Part shown: positions 28,341-37,099 of the stretch, in pieces
Layout of the letters: each line of letters begins with the position of its first letter
Position numbering within the stretch: the stretch's first letter is position 1
Translations under genes and position numbers: made by a program
Notes under the pieces: model-generated
Databases searched by the model: none
The model's input: only the letters and a program-made list of their open reading frames with translations
Told to the model about the DNA's origin: nothing
Source: MWEI01 sp964600235
GTDB taxonomy: Bacteria; Desulfobacterota; Desulfomonilia; UBA1062
Assembly (NCBI GenBank): GCA_964600235.1
Contig: CAZRIV010000001.1
Span: 372,001 to 436,000, forward strand
Direction: 5' to 3'
DNA: 64,000 nt

Positions 28341-29297
28341 TCAGATTTCCCTGAGTTTCATTCCCTTTGCCGCCAGCGCCTTCTTGTTGGCCAGCAGGTC
28401 CCTGGCTGCGACCCTGTCCAGTACGTAGATAAGCTCCCCACCTTTCTTGGCGTAGGTCTGCCCGTAGGAGATGGGTATCTCAGGCGTGGGGTCGCCGAGC
28501 AGCGACTGGGTCACGGGCTCCACCTTGCGCTCGCCGTTTGCCAGGAGGATGACCGTCTTTGCCTGGTAGACCAGTTCCGCGCCCATGGATATGGCGTAGT
28601 TGGGTGAATCCTTCTTTGTGGCGAAGTGGCCGTCGGCCACTGCGTTGGACACCGTGTTGTCGTCGAGCTTGACCAGCATGACACTGCTCCCCTTGAAGGG
28701 TATGCCCGATTCGTGGAACGCCACGTGGCCCCTGCCGCCGACACCGATGATCTGCATGTCTATTCCGCCGAACTTCTTGATCTTCTTTACGTAGCCGTCC
28801 AGTATCTCCTTCTTCACCCAGGCCAGATACTCAGACCTGGCGCTGCTGCCGATGGCGATGGACTTCCCCTTGTCCGTGCCCTTTGCCTCCCAGTCCTGCG
28901 GGTTGGCCTTCAAGTCTGCCATGAGCTTTTTCTGATCGATGAGCGAGCCGAAGGGCACGTTGGTCTCGATGAACTTGTTCTTCAGAAGGCTGAAGAACTC
29001 CTGGATCATGAAGTACGCATAGCTCTCGGGGTGCATGACGCGCATCTGGACGTTTTCACCCGGCAGACCCACGTACTCGTCGAGGTTGAAGCTCCGGCAC
29101 CTTGCTGAGTCGAACTCACCCTTGTTGGCCGCCCTGGCGAGGTGCTTGTAGAGCCCTGTGGGGGAATTGCCCGTTGCAAGGCCCAGAACCGCCTCCTTCT
29201 TTTTCTTGAGTGTTGCCTGTATTATCTTTTTGGCGATGTCCGCAGCCGCCTCACTCAGTGCTGCAAAATCCTTTGCAACGATAATCTGAATACCCAC
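28341..29297 (-). CDS. NagB-like glucosamine-6-phosphate deaminase/isomerase family protein
   Basis: Family motifs: GLATGNSPTGLYKHL, FNLDEYVGLPG and IGVGGRGHVAFHESG, matching the nagB sugar-isomerase fold and its Asp/Glu/His active-site positions. The GTG at 29297 is preceded by GGAGG at an 8-base spacing; a TTG at 29303 is only two bases from the site and is less likely. 318 residues against about 266 for NagB, with an extra stretch after the NLDEY region. It sits in a hexosamine cluster with glmM and a glmS-like gene, so it probably interconverts glucosamine 6-phosphate and fructose 6-phosphate plus ammonia. A different sugar phosphate is possible. Confidence 0.88.
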   Translation of the reverse strand: MGIQIIVAKDFAALSEAAADIAKKIIQATLKKKKEAVLGLATGNSPTGLYKHLARAANKGEFDSARCRSFNLDEYVGLPGENVQMRVMHPESYAYFMIQEFFSLLKNKFIETNVPFGSLIDQKKLMADLKANPQDWEAKGTDKGKSIAIGSSARSEYLAWVKKEILDGYVKKIKKFGGIDMQIIGVGGRGHVAFHESGIPFKGSSVMLVKLDDNTVSNAVADGHFATKKDSPNYAISMGAELVYQAKTVILLANGERKVEPVTQSLLGDPTPEIPISYGQTYAKKGGELIYVLDRVAARDLLANKKALAAKGMKLREI

Positions 29298-29355
29298 TTT
29301 CAAAACCTCCTCTGTAAACGGGATGTACTGCCGGGCCTTGATGCCGCGCCCTTAC

Positions 29356-30705
29356 TCAGCCGATCGTCTTTTTTACTAGCTCTGAGAGCTGGGTGCAATA
29401 CTTTTCCGTTACTTCTTTCGACGGCCCTTCGACCATTACCCGGCACATGTTCTGCGTCCCGGAATAGCGGATCAGTACGCGCCCTTCGTCGCCGAGCTCC
29501 TTCTCCACCTGGGTGATGGCCGCCTTCAGCTCAGGCACCGTGTCTATGTCCGGCTTGCTCTTCACGTTCACGTTGATCAGCTTCTGGGGGAAGACGTCCA
29601 TGAGCTTCGCCAGCTCCGAGAGCGGCTTGCCCGACTTCACCATGGCGGCAACGAGCTGCATGGCGGTGAGTATGCCGTCGCCCGTGGTGTGGTGGTCGAG
29701 GAAGATCATGTGGCCCGACTCTTCGCCGCCGATGACACCGCCCATGCTGAGCATGTCCTCGAGCACGTAGCGGTCGCCCACCTTCGAGGCATGATGCCTG
29801 TAGCCGTACTTCTTGCACGCCACCCTCAACCCGAGGTTGCTCATCACCGTACTCACCAGGAGGTCGTTCTTCAGCCTTCCCTCTTCCTTGAGCATCTTGG
29901 AGCAGATGATGAGAATCTGGTCTCCGGTGATCTCGTTGCCCTTTTCATCCACCGCTATGAGCCGGTCTCCGTCGCCGTCAAAGGCCAGGCCGACCGCAGC
30001 GCCTTTTTCCAACACCTTCTTCTTCAGGTCGCCGGTGTGCTGGGAGCCGCAATTGTCATTGATGTTAATCCCGTTGGGCTTGTTGTGGATGACGTCCACA
30101 TCGGCGCCGAGCTCGATGAATGCCTCGGGCGCCACCCGGTACGTTGCGCCGTTGGCCGTGTCCAGGACTATCTTCATCCCTTCCATTGATAGGTCGCGCG
30201 GGAAGGTGTTTTTCAAAAAAACGACATACCGGCCGTTCACGTCCTCCATGCGGTAGGCCTGGCCCATGTCTTTGGACGGGGGCAGGTAATCGGGCAGCTT
30301 GCCGCCCAGCATGAGGTCTTCGATGGTATTCTCCTGGTCGTCCGAGAGCTTGAACCCGTTGCCGCCGAAGATCTTGATCCCGTTGTCCTCGAAGGGGTTG
30401 TGGGATGCGGAGATGACGATGCCCGCGTCGGCCCGCATGCTGTTCGCGATAAAGGCTATGCCCGGCGTGGGGAGCACGCCGACCAGATAGGGATTCCCCC
30501 CCATGGACGTTATGCCTGCTTCCAGCGAGCTTTCGAGCATGTAGCCCGAAATGCGCGTGTCCTTGCCGATGATGATCCTCGTGCGGTGGTTCTCCTTCCT
30601 CAGAAGATAGGTCATTGCCTGACCTACCTTGAAAGCGATATCCGCAGTCATGGGGTACCGGTTCGCCTCGCCGCGTATCCCGTCAGTGCCGAAAAGTTTG
30701 CCCAT
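29356..30705 (-). CDS. glmM: Phosphoglucosamine mutase
   Basis: Converts glucosamine 6-phosphate to glucosamine 1-phosphate on the way to UDP-GlcNAc. It begins MGKLFGTDGIRG, has the phosphoserine loop VISASHNPFEDNGIK, the metal loop AFDGDGDRL, the sugar-binding loop GGEESGH and the C-terminal phosphate-binding RYSGTQNMCRVM. 449 residues, normal. AGGAGG precedes the ATG. It is 52 bases upstream of the nagB-like gene and downstream of the beta-helix protein. Confidence 0.97.
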   Translation of the reverse strand: MGKLFGTDGIRGEANRYPMTADIAFKVGQAMTYLLRKENHRTRIIIGKDTRISGYMLESSLEAGITSMGGNPYLVGVLPTPGIAFIANSMRADAGIVISASHNPFEDNGIKIFGGNGFKLSDDQENTIEDLMLGGKLPDYLPPSKDMGQAYRMEDVNGRYVVFLKNTFPRDLSMEGMKIVLDTANGATYRVAPEAFIELGADVDVIHNKPNGININDNCGSQHTGDLKKKVLEKGAAVGLAFDGDGDRLIAVDEKGNEITGDQILIICSKMLKEEGRLKNDLLVSTVMSNLGLRVACKKYGYRHHASKVGDRYVLEDMLSMGGVIGGEESGHMIFLDHHTTGDGILTAMQLVAAMVKSGKPLSELAKLMDVFPQKLINVNVKSKPDIDTVPELKAAITQVEKELGDEGRVLIRYSGTQNMCRVMVEGPSKEVTEKYCTQLSELVKKTIG

Positions 30706-30745
30706 CGAATCCTCCTTTTATAGTAGGGTCTATACCTGTTGATCC

Positions 30746-31990
30746 TTAAAACAGCTCCAGCCCTGGCATGGCGGCCGAGGCTGCCTTGCAGCAATAAGAC
30801 ACGACGCCCTGAAGCCACTTTGTGCCTTTCGAAGAGACATCCTCGCCCAGGGCCTGAATGGTCTCGATATAATTGCCGGAACCACCCTGCGTGGCCTTTT
30901 CCAGTCCCTTGAGGAATTCCTCTCTCAAGGCATCTCCTTTCGAATCAGGGGCCGGACCTCCTTCGAATAGTGCCTGCACCTTGTCAATACAGCTGCCCAG
31001 CTCTTTCCTCTGCCGGGCGGTTTTCTCCGTGCCCGAAGCGTCTGTCTTGGAGGCCTGCCGGGCCATGGCCTCGAGTCGTTTAAGCCTCTCCTTTCTGCCC
31101 AGCGAGAGTTTGTCGAGCAGGCCTGCGTGGATGAGAGACCCGAACTCCCGGTTGTCGAGGAACGGCTTGCGCACGTGGATGTACCACTCTTTCAGGGCGG
31201 CGAGGTTCGCGAGATACATGATGTTGTTCTCCACCACGCGGACCAGGTTCGGATAAAGTGCCCTCTGATAATCCTTGACGCACGGCGACGCCGCTTTACC
31301 CGCTATCAGGCGGTTGTCTTCGGGGCAGTCCCCCCTCAGGACCGTGCCTGCGGCCACGACATTGCCGAAGCCCATGCGCACGGGCCCGATGATTCCCCCC
31401 TGCCCTCCCAGGAATATGGCCGGCTGGTTCAGCATGACGCCCCGGGCGACATCGCCTAAAAGGGAGGCGGTTGTCTTGTCCCCGTCAGGGGTGAAATTGA
31501 AGTGGATGTAGGAACTTCCCACCTCGCTGTGGTCCTTCCGGCTGGTCCCCCCCGCCATGAGGCAGTCACAGAAGTTTATGAGGCTGCCGAGCGTCACGAA
31601 GGGGAAGAGGATGGTCTGCTTCAGCCCCACACAGTGGGCCCCGCCCGCCTCCTCCTCCAGGATGGACCCTTCGCGGACATGGGCGCCGAGACCCAGGTTC
31701 GATTTGTCCAGGAACACGGACTTGCTGACATAGCCGCCCTTGAGCTCCACATCGGGGCCTATCTGGCAGTTCTCGATGGTTACAGGCCCTTCACGGCCTA
31801 TCTGGGCACCTGAGGATATGACGGTGTCCTTGCCGTATATCCTGCACCCGGGATAAATCCTGACCTTGCTCGCGGATATGCGGTCGATATCTACTTCTTC
31901 ACCCATGTCCAGTGTCAGGGGGTTGGGTATGTCGACCCCCTTGCTGATAAGTTGCGCGATCTTCTCATGAGCGCGGGGCTTCAGGTCCAT
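30746..31990 (-). CDS. Left-handed beta-helix (hexapeptide repeat) protein, GlmU C-domain-like
   Basis: 414 residues. Residues about 40-230 contain hexapeptide repeats (VRIYPGCRIYGKDTVISSGAQIG, split in the protein as successive turns; IENCQIGPDVELKGGYV; LGAHVREGSIL) typical of acyltransferase left-handed beta-helices. The remainder is alpha-helical (about 260-414) and unrecognised. There is no nucleotidyltransferase domain, so this is not a full GlmU. Given glmM next door it may be the acetyltransferase or a regulatory partner of UDP-GlcNAc synthesis; this is inference. GGAGGAAG precedes the ATG. Confidence 0.7.
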   Translation of the reverse strand: MDLKPRAHEKIAQLISKGVDIPNPLTLDMGEEVDIDRISASKVRIYPGCRIYGKDTVISSGAQIGREGPVTIENCQIGPDVELKGGYVSKSVFLDKSNLGLGAHVREGSILEEEAGGAHCVGLKQTILFPFVTLGSLINFCDCLMAGGTSRKDHSEVGSSYIHFNFTPDGDKTTASLLGDVARGVMLNQPAIFLGGQGGIIGPVRMGFGNVVAAGTVLRGDCPEDNRLIAGKAASPCVKDYQRALYPNLVRVVENNIMYLANLAALKEWYIHVRKPFLDNREFGSLIHAGLLDKLSLGRKERLKRLEAMARQASKTDASGTEKTARQRKELGSCIDKVQALFEGGPAPDSKGDALREEFLKGLEKATQGGSGNYIETIQALGEDVSSKGTKWLQGVVSYCCKAASAAMPGLELF

Positions 31991-32038
31991 CTCTTCCTCC
32001 GAATTATGTGATAGTTCATCTCCGGCACCATAAGATCC

Positions 32039-35000
32039 TTATGGAGCCGTGTTCCTTATCTGTTCGAAAATCCTGTTCTTGATGACCTCCACATCCTCGC
32101 CCAGCAGGAACTTTACGGAGAGTGAGTCGAGGTATTCGTCCTTCCAGGGGATGTTGTACTCGTTTATAAGGTTGGTGATGTCGTTGATCTTGACCCCCAG
32201 GATCTCCTTCTTCCTGGCCGTGCCGATGCCCTCGTCGAAGTCCACCTGCAGCAGCAGAAGGTGGGTGATGATGCGCCTTGGTCCCTGGATGGGAATCACG
32301 ATGATGGAGGCGTTGTCGTAGCGGCCTGTGCCCGCATACACCTTGCGTGTACGGACGATGGTGTTCTTCGTCCCCTTCAGCGGGGCGGGCCTGTCGTACC
32401 TGGACCGCATACCTTCCGAGGAACCCTGCCTTCTGACAATGGTCAGGGTGGATTCGGCCGTGGGCATGCCGGCCTCGTCGAGTCCGCCCACCTGGTAGAG
32501 GGTGTAACCCCTGATCCGCTCCAGGGCTCCCTGCATCTTCTTGAGGGTCACCACATCCTTGGCGCGGATGCTCTCCGGGGTATACCCGAGCTCGTCGAAA
32601 ACGGCGAATACGGGCCCGCTGGGGACCTCTGTCTTTCTGCTGGTCCCCACGGTGACGGTCTTTGCCTGGTGGCGGATGGCATCCACGGGCCGGGAGAGTT
32701 CGTCTACGGCACGCTTGAGGGTGAGGTCGAGCATGTCGATGGGGGACGAGGAGACCCTTTTCCCCTCGAACTCCATCCAGAAGTCTTCCACGGGCAGCTT
32801 CCCCTTGGCATATTTGAGCAGGAGCGTGATGTCGGAGGTCACGTCGTTGCTCAGCGAGGTGAGCTGGCCCTTGGCCTTCAATGCCTTGAATTCGGAGGCG
32901 AGAGCGTCCACGATCCGGTGCAGACCCTTGTCCTCGATGCTCTCGTACACGGTATATTCCTTTTTCCAATGCTCCTTCGCCACCTCGGCGAGCCGGCTCC
33001 GGAAAGCCTTCATGGAGATGGCCAGGGCGTCGAGGCTGCACGCAGCGTAGTATCCCCAGATATGGCCTGCCAGGGTATTGAAGATGACGGACAGCGGGAA
33101 GCCTGCCCTGGGAACGTGTATGACGGCGTCTGAAACGGCATCGAAACGGTGCTCCCCCTCGTCGGTGATGACAACAACGCCGGCGGAGTGTGCCTTGAAA
33201 ATGGCCACATCCTTTGCGACATCATCCAGCACGATCTCCGGGCTCCCTGCGGCGCACACGAGGATGAGCGGTTCCGAGGAGAGGTCGATGTGCTTCTTGT
33301 CCTCGATGATGTCCGACGAGATGGTCTTGTAGCAGAGTTCGGAGAGCTTTATGCGGATCTCGTCGGAGGCCACCTTGTTGATGCCGCTGCCCACCACGGC
33401 CCAGTACTGCTTCTGCCGTACCACGTCCCAGGCACTCGTCCTTATGTTCTCGCGGCCCCTTATGACGCCCTGCATGAGATCGGGGACCGCCTCCAGGCTC
33501 GAAAGCTCGCGGACGATCTTCTCGTCCGGCAGGGTCTTGAGTATCTGAGCAAAGAAAAGTGCGAGCACGTATCCCGCCACGATCTGCGAATAGAAGGCCT
33601 TGGTGGACGCCACGGACATCTCGATGTCGCGTCCGTCGCTGGTGTAGAAGACACCGTCCACCTTGGTGGTGATGTCCGACTGCCTGCGGTTCACGATGGT
33701 AATGAGCCGGGCGCCCCTCTGCCGGGCCATGGTCACGGCTCGGTTCGTGTCCGTGGTGGTCCCGGACTGGGTGATGGCGATGACCAGCGTGTCCGACATG
33801 TCCTCGTCCAGCAGGAACCCGCTCAGATCCGTGGCCTTGCGTGCAGAAACGGTGATGGGTGCGGACTTCAGGTAGGCGGCGCATGCCTCGGCCGCGGCGC
33901 ATGCCGCCACGGCGGCGGTTCCCTGTCCCACCACGAAGATGTTCCTGATCCGCCCCTGTTTCAGGTCTTCCCTGGTCTGCGCGTCCACGACCCCTTCATC
34001 CAGGTTGAAGACCACCTCGTCGTCCTTGATGATCCGGTACTTGCCTCTAAGCGTCTTGCGGATTGAGTCGGGGGCCTCCAGGATCTCCTTGATGAGAAAG
34101 TGCGGATGCTCTCCCCTGTCGATGTCGCGGGTCGTGATCTGCGCGTGGCTGATATCCTGCTCGGCCAGGTGCAGGGGATGAGCGTCGTAGGACATGGCCT
34201 CGATGCCCGAGAGGCCGGTTCCCCGGTCATTGTGCAGGATGAACAGCTGGCCCTGGGTGGCCGGATCGTCCTTCACGCGCATGGACTCGCCGTCCATCTT
34301 GATGAACCTGGGCGTAACCTCCACCAGCCCGTAGACCTCGGAGGCGAACATGTATCCATTGTCGAGCAGGCCGACGTAGATGGTCTGTCCGCTGCCCTTC
34401 TGGGCAAGGAAAACCCTTCCCGGCTCCAGGTTGCTCTCCATGGCGATGGCGTGGGAGCCCTCGAAATCGTTCACCGCCCTGCGAAATGCCTCCTTCAGGT
34501 CATGGCCCTGGTAGAGATACTGCTCTATCTGCAGCGGGATGGCCTTGGTGTCGGTGGTCACGTCGGGGTTCGTCAAGCGGTGCTGCGAGTGTGCCTTGTT
34601 CCTTATGTCATGGTAATTGTCGATGTCGCCGTTGAGCGCTGCGCTGATGGACCATGCACCTTTGCCGTAATAGGGATAATCCTTTATGACAGGAGAAACC
34701 CCTTCCACATCCCCGCTCGAATCATCCATGGTATGGCTGTTCACAGGGTGGCAGTTGATCTCGTTGATGGCACCCACCGATGCCCAGCGGGTGTGGGTCA
34801 GATACGACTCGGAGGAGTTGTCCAGGGCAAGGGCTTCCCTGAGGATAGTATCTTCGCTGATGAACCTCCGCAGCTTGGCCGTATTCTCCCCGAGCTCGCC
34901 CGTGATCTGGGCGGTCTTGTAGGTAAACGTCAGCGTTGTCCCGGACATGTGTATGGAGCCGTTCATCAGGTCGCCCGGACGGCACCGCGAAAGGAATTCT

Positions 35001-35752
35001 TCGAAGAGTCCCTTGTCCGTCAAAGTATGGCGCAGCAGGGTCTGAACGTCCCTATAACCGTAATCCACCATCACCTGTATGCCGGCCGAATCACGCCCCC
35101 TCACCTCGAGCCTGTCCAGGGCGTTCAGGCAGGCATTGATCTTCTGGTAGCGGTCGTAATACCCCTTGTTATCGTAGATCATGGGCCCGGCCAGCAGAAG
35201 GATCTTGTCATGGTTCCTGATGATGTCTTCTTTCAGCGACCAGGAGATGTCCTTCAGGGTGATCAGGCGGGCCCACATGGCCTCCAGGTCTCCCGAAGAG
35301 AACGCCTTGGCCTCTTTTCCCAGGGCTGCATCCTCCTTTACCACAAAGGACCTCAGCCGCTCCGACATGGCCCTGAGCCGGGCCAGTCCGCTGCCGCAGC
35401 AAAGGTGGTGCTGGAGGCTCGTATCCTGCATGAGCCGGTAGCTTTCCTCAGCCAGGATCAGAAGTGAATCGGGGCTCAGATAAGCATTCTTGTCGATCCC
35501 GCCGGAGATCAGCGTTGCCACGCTGCCTGCGCACACGGCATCGACCGCCCGGGAAAATCTCCCGGTGATGTCGTCTTGGGAGGCATTCCCAGCACCTTTG
35601 ATGCATACGAACCCTGCGAGACCGCAGAACAGGACATGATCCTGGACGGGGAAAAGGACTATTGCAGGCCCGGGGATAGTCCTCGGGTCTTTCCCGACAT
35701 ATACCTTCGGCATCATCTTCATCTGTCGACCGGCAGCGCCTTCTTCCAACAT
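32039..35752 (-). CDS. Giant GlmS-like protein: class II glutaminase plus two SIS domains plus C-terminal extension
   Basis: At about 1237 residues it is twice the size of GlmS (about 610). GATase motifs are CGLAGF, LNALDRLEVRGRDSAG, THTRWASVGAINEINCHPV and ALNGDIDNYHD; the first two are separated by a long insertion. SIS 1 shows AITQSGTTTDTNRAV and ASTKAFYSQIV; SIS 2 shows KLSELCYKTISSDIIEDKKH where GlmS has ELKHGP. About 250 C-terminal residues are unrecognised. The nucleophile Cys (codon 35624-35626) is not at residue 2 but 42 residues from the start used here, so processing or an internal start (ATGs at 35716 and 35713) is needed. The frame is open up to an ATG at 35878 overlapping carA by 11 bases. 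I chose 35752 because the extra N-terminus looks non-conserved and a TATAAT lies at 35813-35818 on this strand. Confidence 0.85.
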   Translation of the reverse strand: MLEEGAAGRQMKMMPKVYVGKDPRTIPGPAIVLFPVQDHVLFCGLAGFVCIKGAGNASQDDITGRFSRAVDAVCAGSVATLISGGIDKNAYLSPDSLLILAEESYRLMQDTSLQHHLCCGSGLARLRAMSERLRSFVVKEDAALGKEAKAFSSGDLEAMWARLITLKDISWSLKEDIIRNHDKILLLAGPMIYDNKGYYDRYQKINACLNALDRLEVRGRDSAGIQVMVDYGYRDVQTLLRHTLTDKGLFEEFLSRCRPGDLMNGSIHMSGTTLTFTYKTAQITGELGENTAKLRRFISEDTILREALALDNSSESYLTHTRWASVGAINEINCHPVNSHTMDDSSGDVEGVSPVIKDYPYYGKGAWSISAALNGDIDNYHDIRNKAHSQHRLTNPDVTTDTKAIPLQIEQYLYQGHDLKEAFRRAVNDFEGSHAIAMESNLEPGRVFLAQKGSGQTIYVGLLDNGYMFASEVYGLVEVTPRFIKMDGESMRVKDDPATQGQLFILHNDRGTGLSGIEAMSYDAHPLHLAEQDISHAQITTRDIDRGEHPHFLIKEILEAPDSIRKTLRGKYRIIKDDEVVFNLDEGVVDAQTREDLKQGRIRNIFVVGQGTAAVAACAAAEACAAYLKSAPITVSARKATDLSGFLLDEDMSDTLVIAITQSGTTTDTNRAVTMARQRGARLITIVNRRQSDITTKVDGVFYTSDGRDIEMSVASTKAFYSQIVAGYVLALFFAQILKTLPDEKIVRELSSLEAVPDLMQGVIRGRENIRTSAWDVVRQKQYWAVVGSGINKVASDEIRIKLSELCYKTISSDIIEDKKHIDLSSEPLILVCAAGSPEIVLDDVAKDVAIFKAHSAGVVVITDEGEHRFDAVSDAVIHVPRAGFPLSVIFNTLAGHIWGYYAACSLDALAISMKAFRSRLAEVAKEHWKKEYTVYESIEDKGLHRIVDALASEFKALKAKGQLTSLSNDVTSDITLLLKYAKGKLPVEDFWMEFEGKRVSSSPIDMLDLTLKRAVDELSRPVDAIRHQAKTVTVGTSRKTEVPSGPVFAVFDELGYTPESIRAKDVVTLKKMQGALERIRGYTLYQVGGLDEAGMPTAESTLTIVRRQGSSEGMRSRYDRPAPLKGTKNTIVRTRKVYAGTGRYDNASIIVIPIQGPRRIITHLLLLQVDFDEGIGTARKKEILGVKINDITNLINEYNIPWKDEYLDSLSVKFLLGEDVEVIKNRIFEQIRNTAP

Positions 35753-35867
35753 GGGGTCTCTCGTCAAGCGGGGTATCCTGGGGCAAGCGCCCATTCCGGC
35801 AAGGGATTGCAGATTATACCCCCTGGGTTGCCTTGTATAACATCCTACAGGCATTTCAGGCAAGCCC

Positions 35868-37010
35868 CTATGCCTCATCTCCGGTCCGCCCCCTCATCAG
35901 GTCCAAAAACTCCCCGAAGAGGTATCCTGAATCCTTGGGTCCGGGCGCGGCCTCGGGATGGTACTGGACGCTGAATGCCCTGAGGTCCCTGACCATGAAC
36001 CCCTCCAGTGTGCCGTCGTTCAGGTTGATGTGGGTCACCTGGGCGCCACTGGGGAGCGTATCCTTAAGTACCACGAACCCGTGGTTCTGGGACGAAATCT
36101 CCACGCGTCCTGTCATCAGGTTCTTGACCGGCTGGTTAATGCCGTGGTGGCCGAACTTGAGCTTCTCGGTCTTCCCGCCGAGCGCCTGGCCGAGGATCTG
36201 GTGCCCCAGGCAGATGCCGAAGATGGGCAGCCTGCCGAGCAGGTCGCGCACGGTCTGAACGAGGTATGCGAGCGGGGCCGGGTCACCGGGCCCGTTGGAC
36301 AGCAGCACTCCGTCCGGGTCCAGGGACAGGATCTCTCCTGCCGTGGTCCGGGCGGGCACCACCATGACCTCGCACCCCTGCCCTTCGAGCATCCTGAGTA
36401 TGTTGAGCTTGACCCCGCAGTCCATAACTGCAACACGGGGTTTGTCCGATTTCACCCCGGCAGGCCCCATGGCCTGCTTCCTGCCGTTGCTCCATATATA
36501 GGGCCCGGCGCAGGTGACGTCCTTTACGATATCCCTCCCCACGAGTCCCGGATAATCGCGAACGATCTCCTGCAAGTCGCCGATGCGATCAACGCGAGTG
36601 GAGATCACTCCGCGCATGGCCCCCTTGGTCCTTATGCGTCGGGTCAGCGCCCTGGTGTCGATCCCTTCGAGTCCGATGATCCCGGAGTCTTCGAGAAACC
36701 TCCCCAGGGTCCTGGTGCACCGCCAGTTGCTGGGAAATTCCTGGTATTCCCGCACGATGAACCCTTCCATGTGCACGCGTGACGATTCGATGTCCGCCTC
36801 GTTTATGCCGTAGGCCCCGATGAGAGGATAGGTCATGCAGAGGATCTGCTCTTTGTACGACGGGTCTGTGAGTATCTCCTGGTAGCCCGACATGCCGGTG
36901 TTGAAAACCACCTCGCCTGTACAGTCTCCGTTTCCGGCAAAAGCGCTCCCGCGGAAAACGGTGCCGTCTTCGAGCACCAGTACGGCGGGATTTTTCGCTT
37001 TTCCAAACAA
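35868..37010 (-). CDS. carA: Carbamoyl-phosphate synthase small subunit
   Basis: Glutaminase subunit supplying ammonia to CarB. N-terminal domain: VLEDGTVFRGSAFAG and EVVFNTGMSGYQEILTDPSY. C-terminal class I glutaminase: nucleophile in IFGICLGHQILGQALGG and FSVQYHPEAAPGP with the His/Glu pair. 380 residues, normal. The start is a TTG at 37010, supported by AGGAG 8 bases upstream. It follows glnA after 89 bases and is separated from carB by four hexosamine genes. A GC-rich inverted repeat (37064-37069 with 37080-37085) followed by CTTTAT lies in the gap after glnA and may partly terminate. Confidence 0.97.
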   Translation of the reverse strand: MFGKAKNPAVLVLEDGTVFRGSAFAGNGDCTGEVVFNTGMSGYQEILTDPSYKEQILCMTYPLIGAYGINEADIESSRVHMEGFIVREYQEFPSNWRCTRTLGRFLEDSGIIGLEGIDTRALTRRIRTKGAMRGVISTRVDRIGDLQEIVRDYPGLVGRDIVKDVTCAGPYIWSNGRKQAMGPAGVKSDKPRVAVMDCGVKLNILRMLEGQGCEVMVVPARTTAGEILSLDPDGVLLSNGPGDPAPLAYLVQTVRDLLGRLPIFGICLGHQILGQALGGKTEKLKFGHHGINQPVKNLMTGRVEISSQNHGFVVLKDTLPSGAQVTHINLNDGTLEGFMVRDLRAFSVQYHPEAAPGPKDSGYLFGEFLDLMRGRTGDEA

Positions 37011-37099
37011 ATGACCGGCTCCTGTACGTGTTCTATTGACTGATATTCATTTACTATAAAGCCGCCCGGACCAGCGGGCCCGGGCAGCTTGGCCTTCCT

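Noticed and set aside
34100..35467. 455-codon frame antisense to the GlmS-like gene
   Set aside because: Shadow of a GC-rich gene, no ribosome site and no motif.
35753..35878. Extending the GlmS-like protein to the ATG overlapping carA
   Set aside because: The added residues look non-conserved, the ATG directly abuts its GGAG, and a TATAAT lies inside the segment; however, coupling to carA cannot be excluded.
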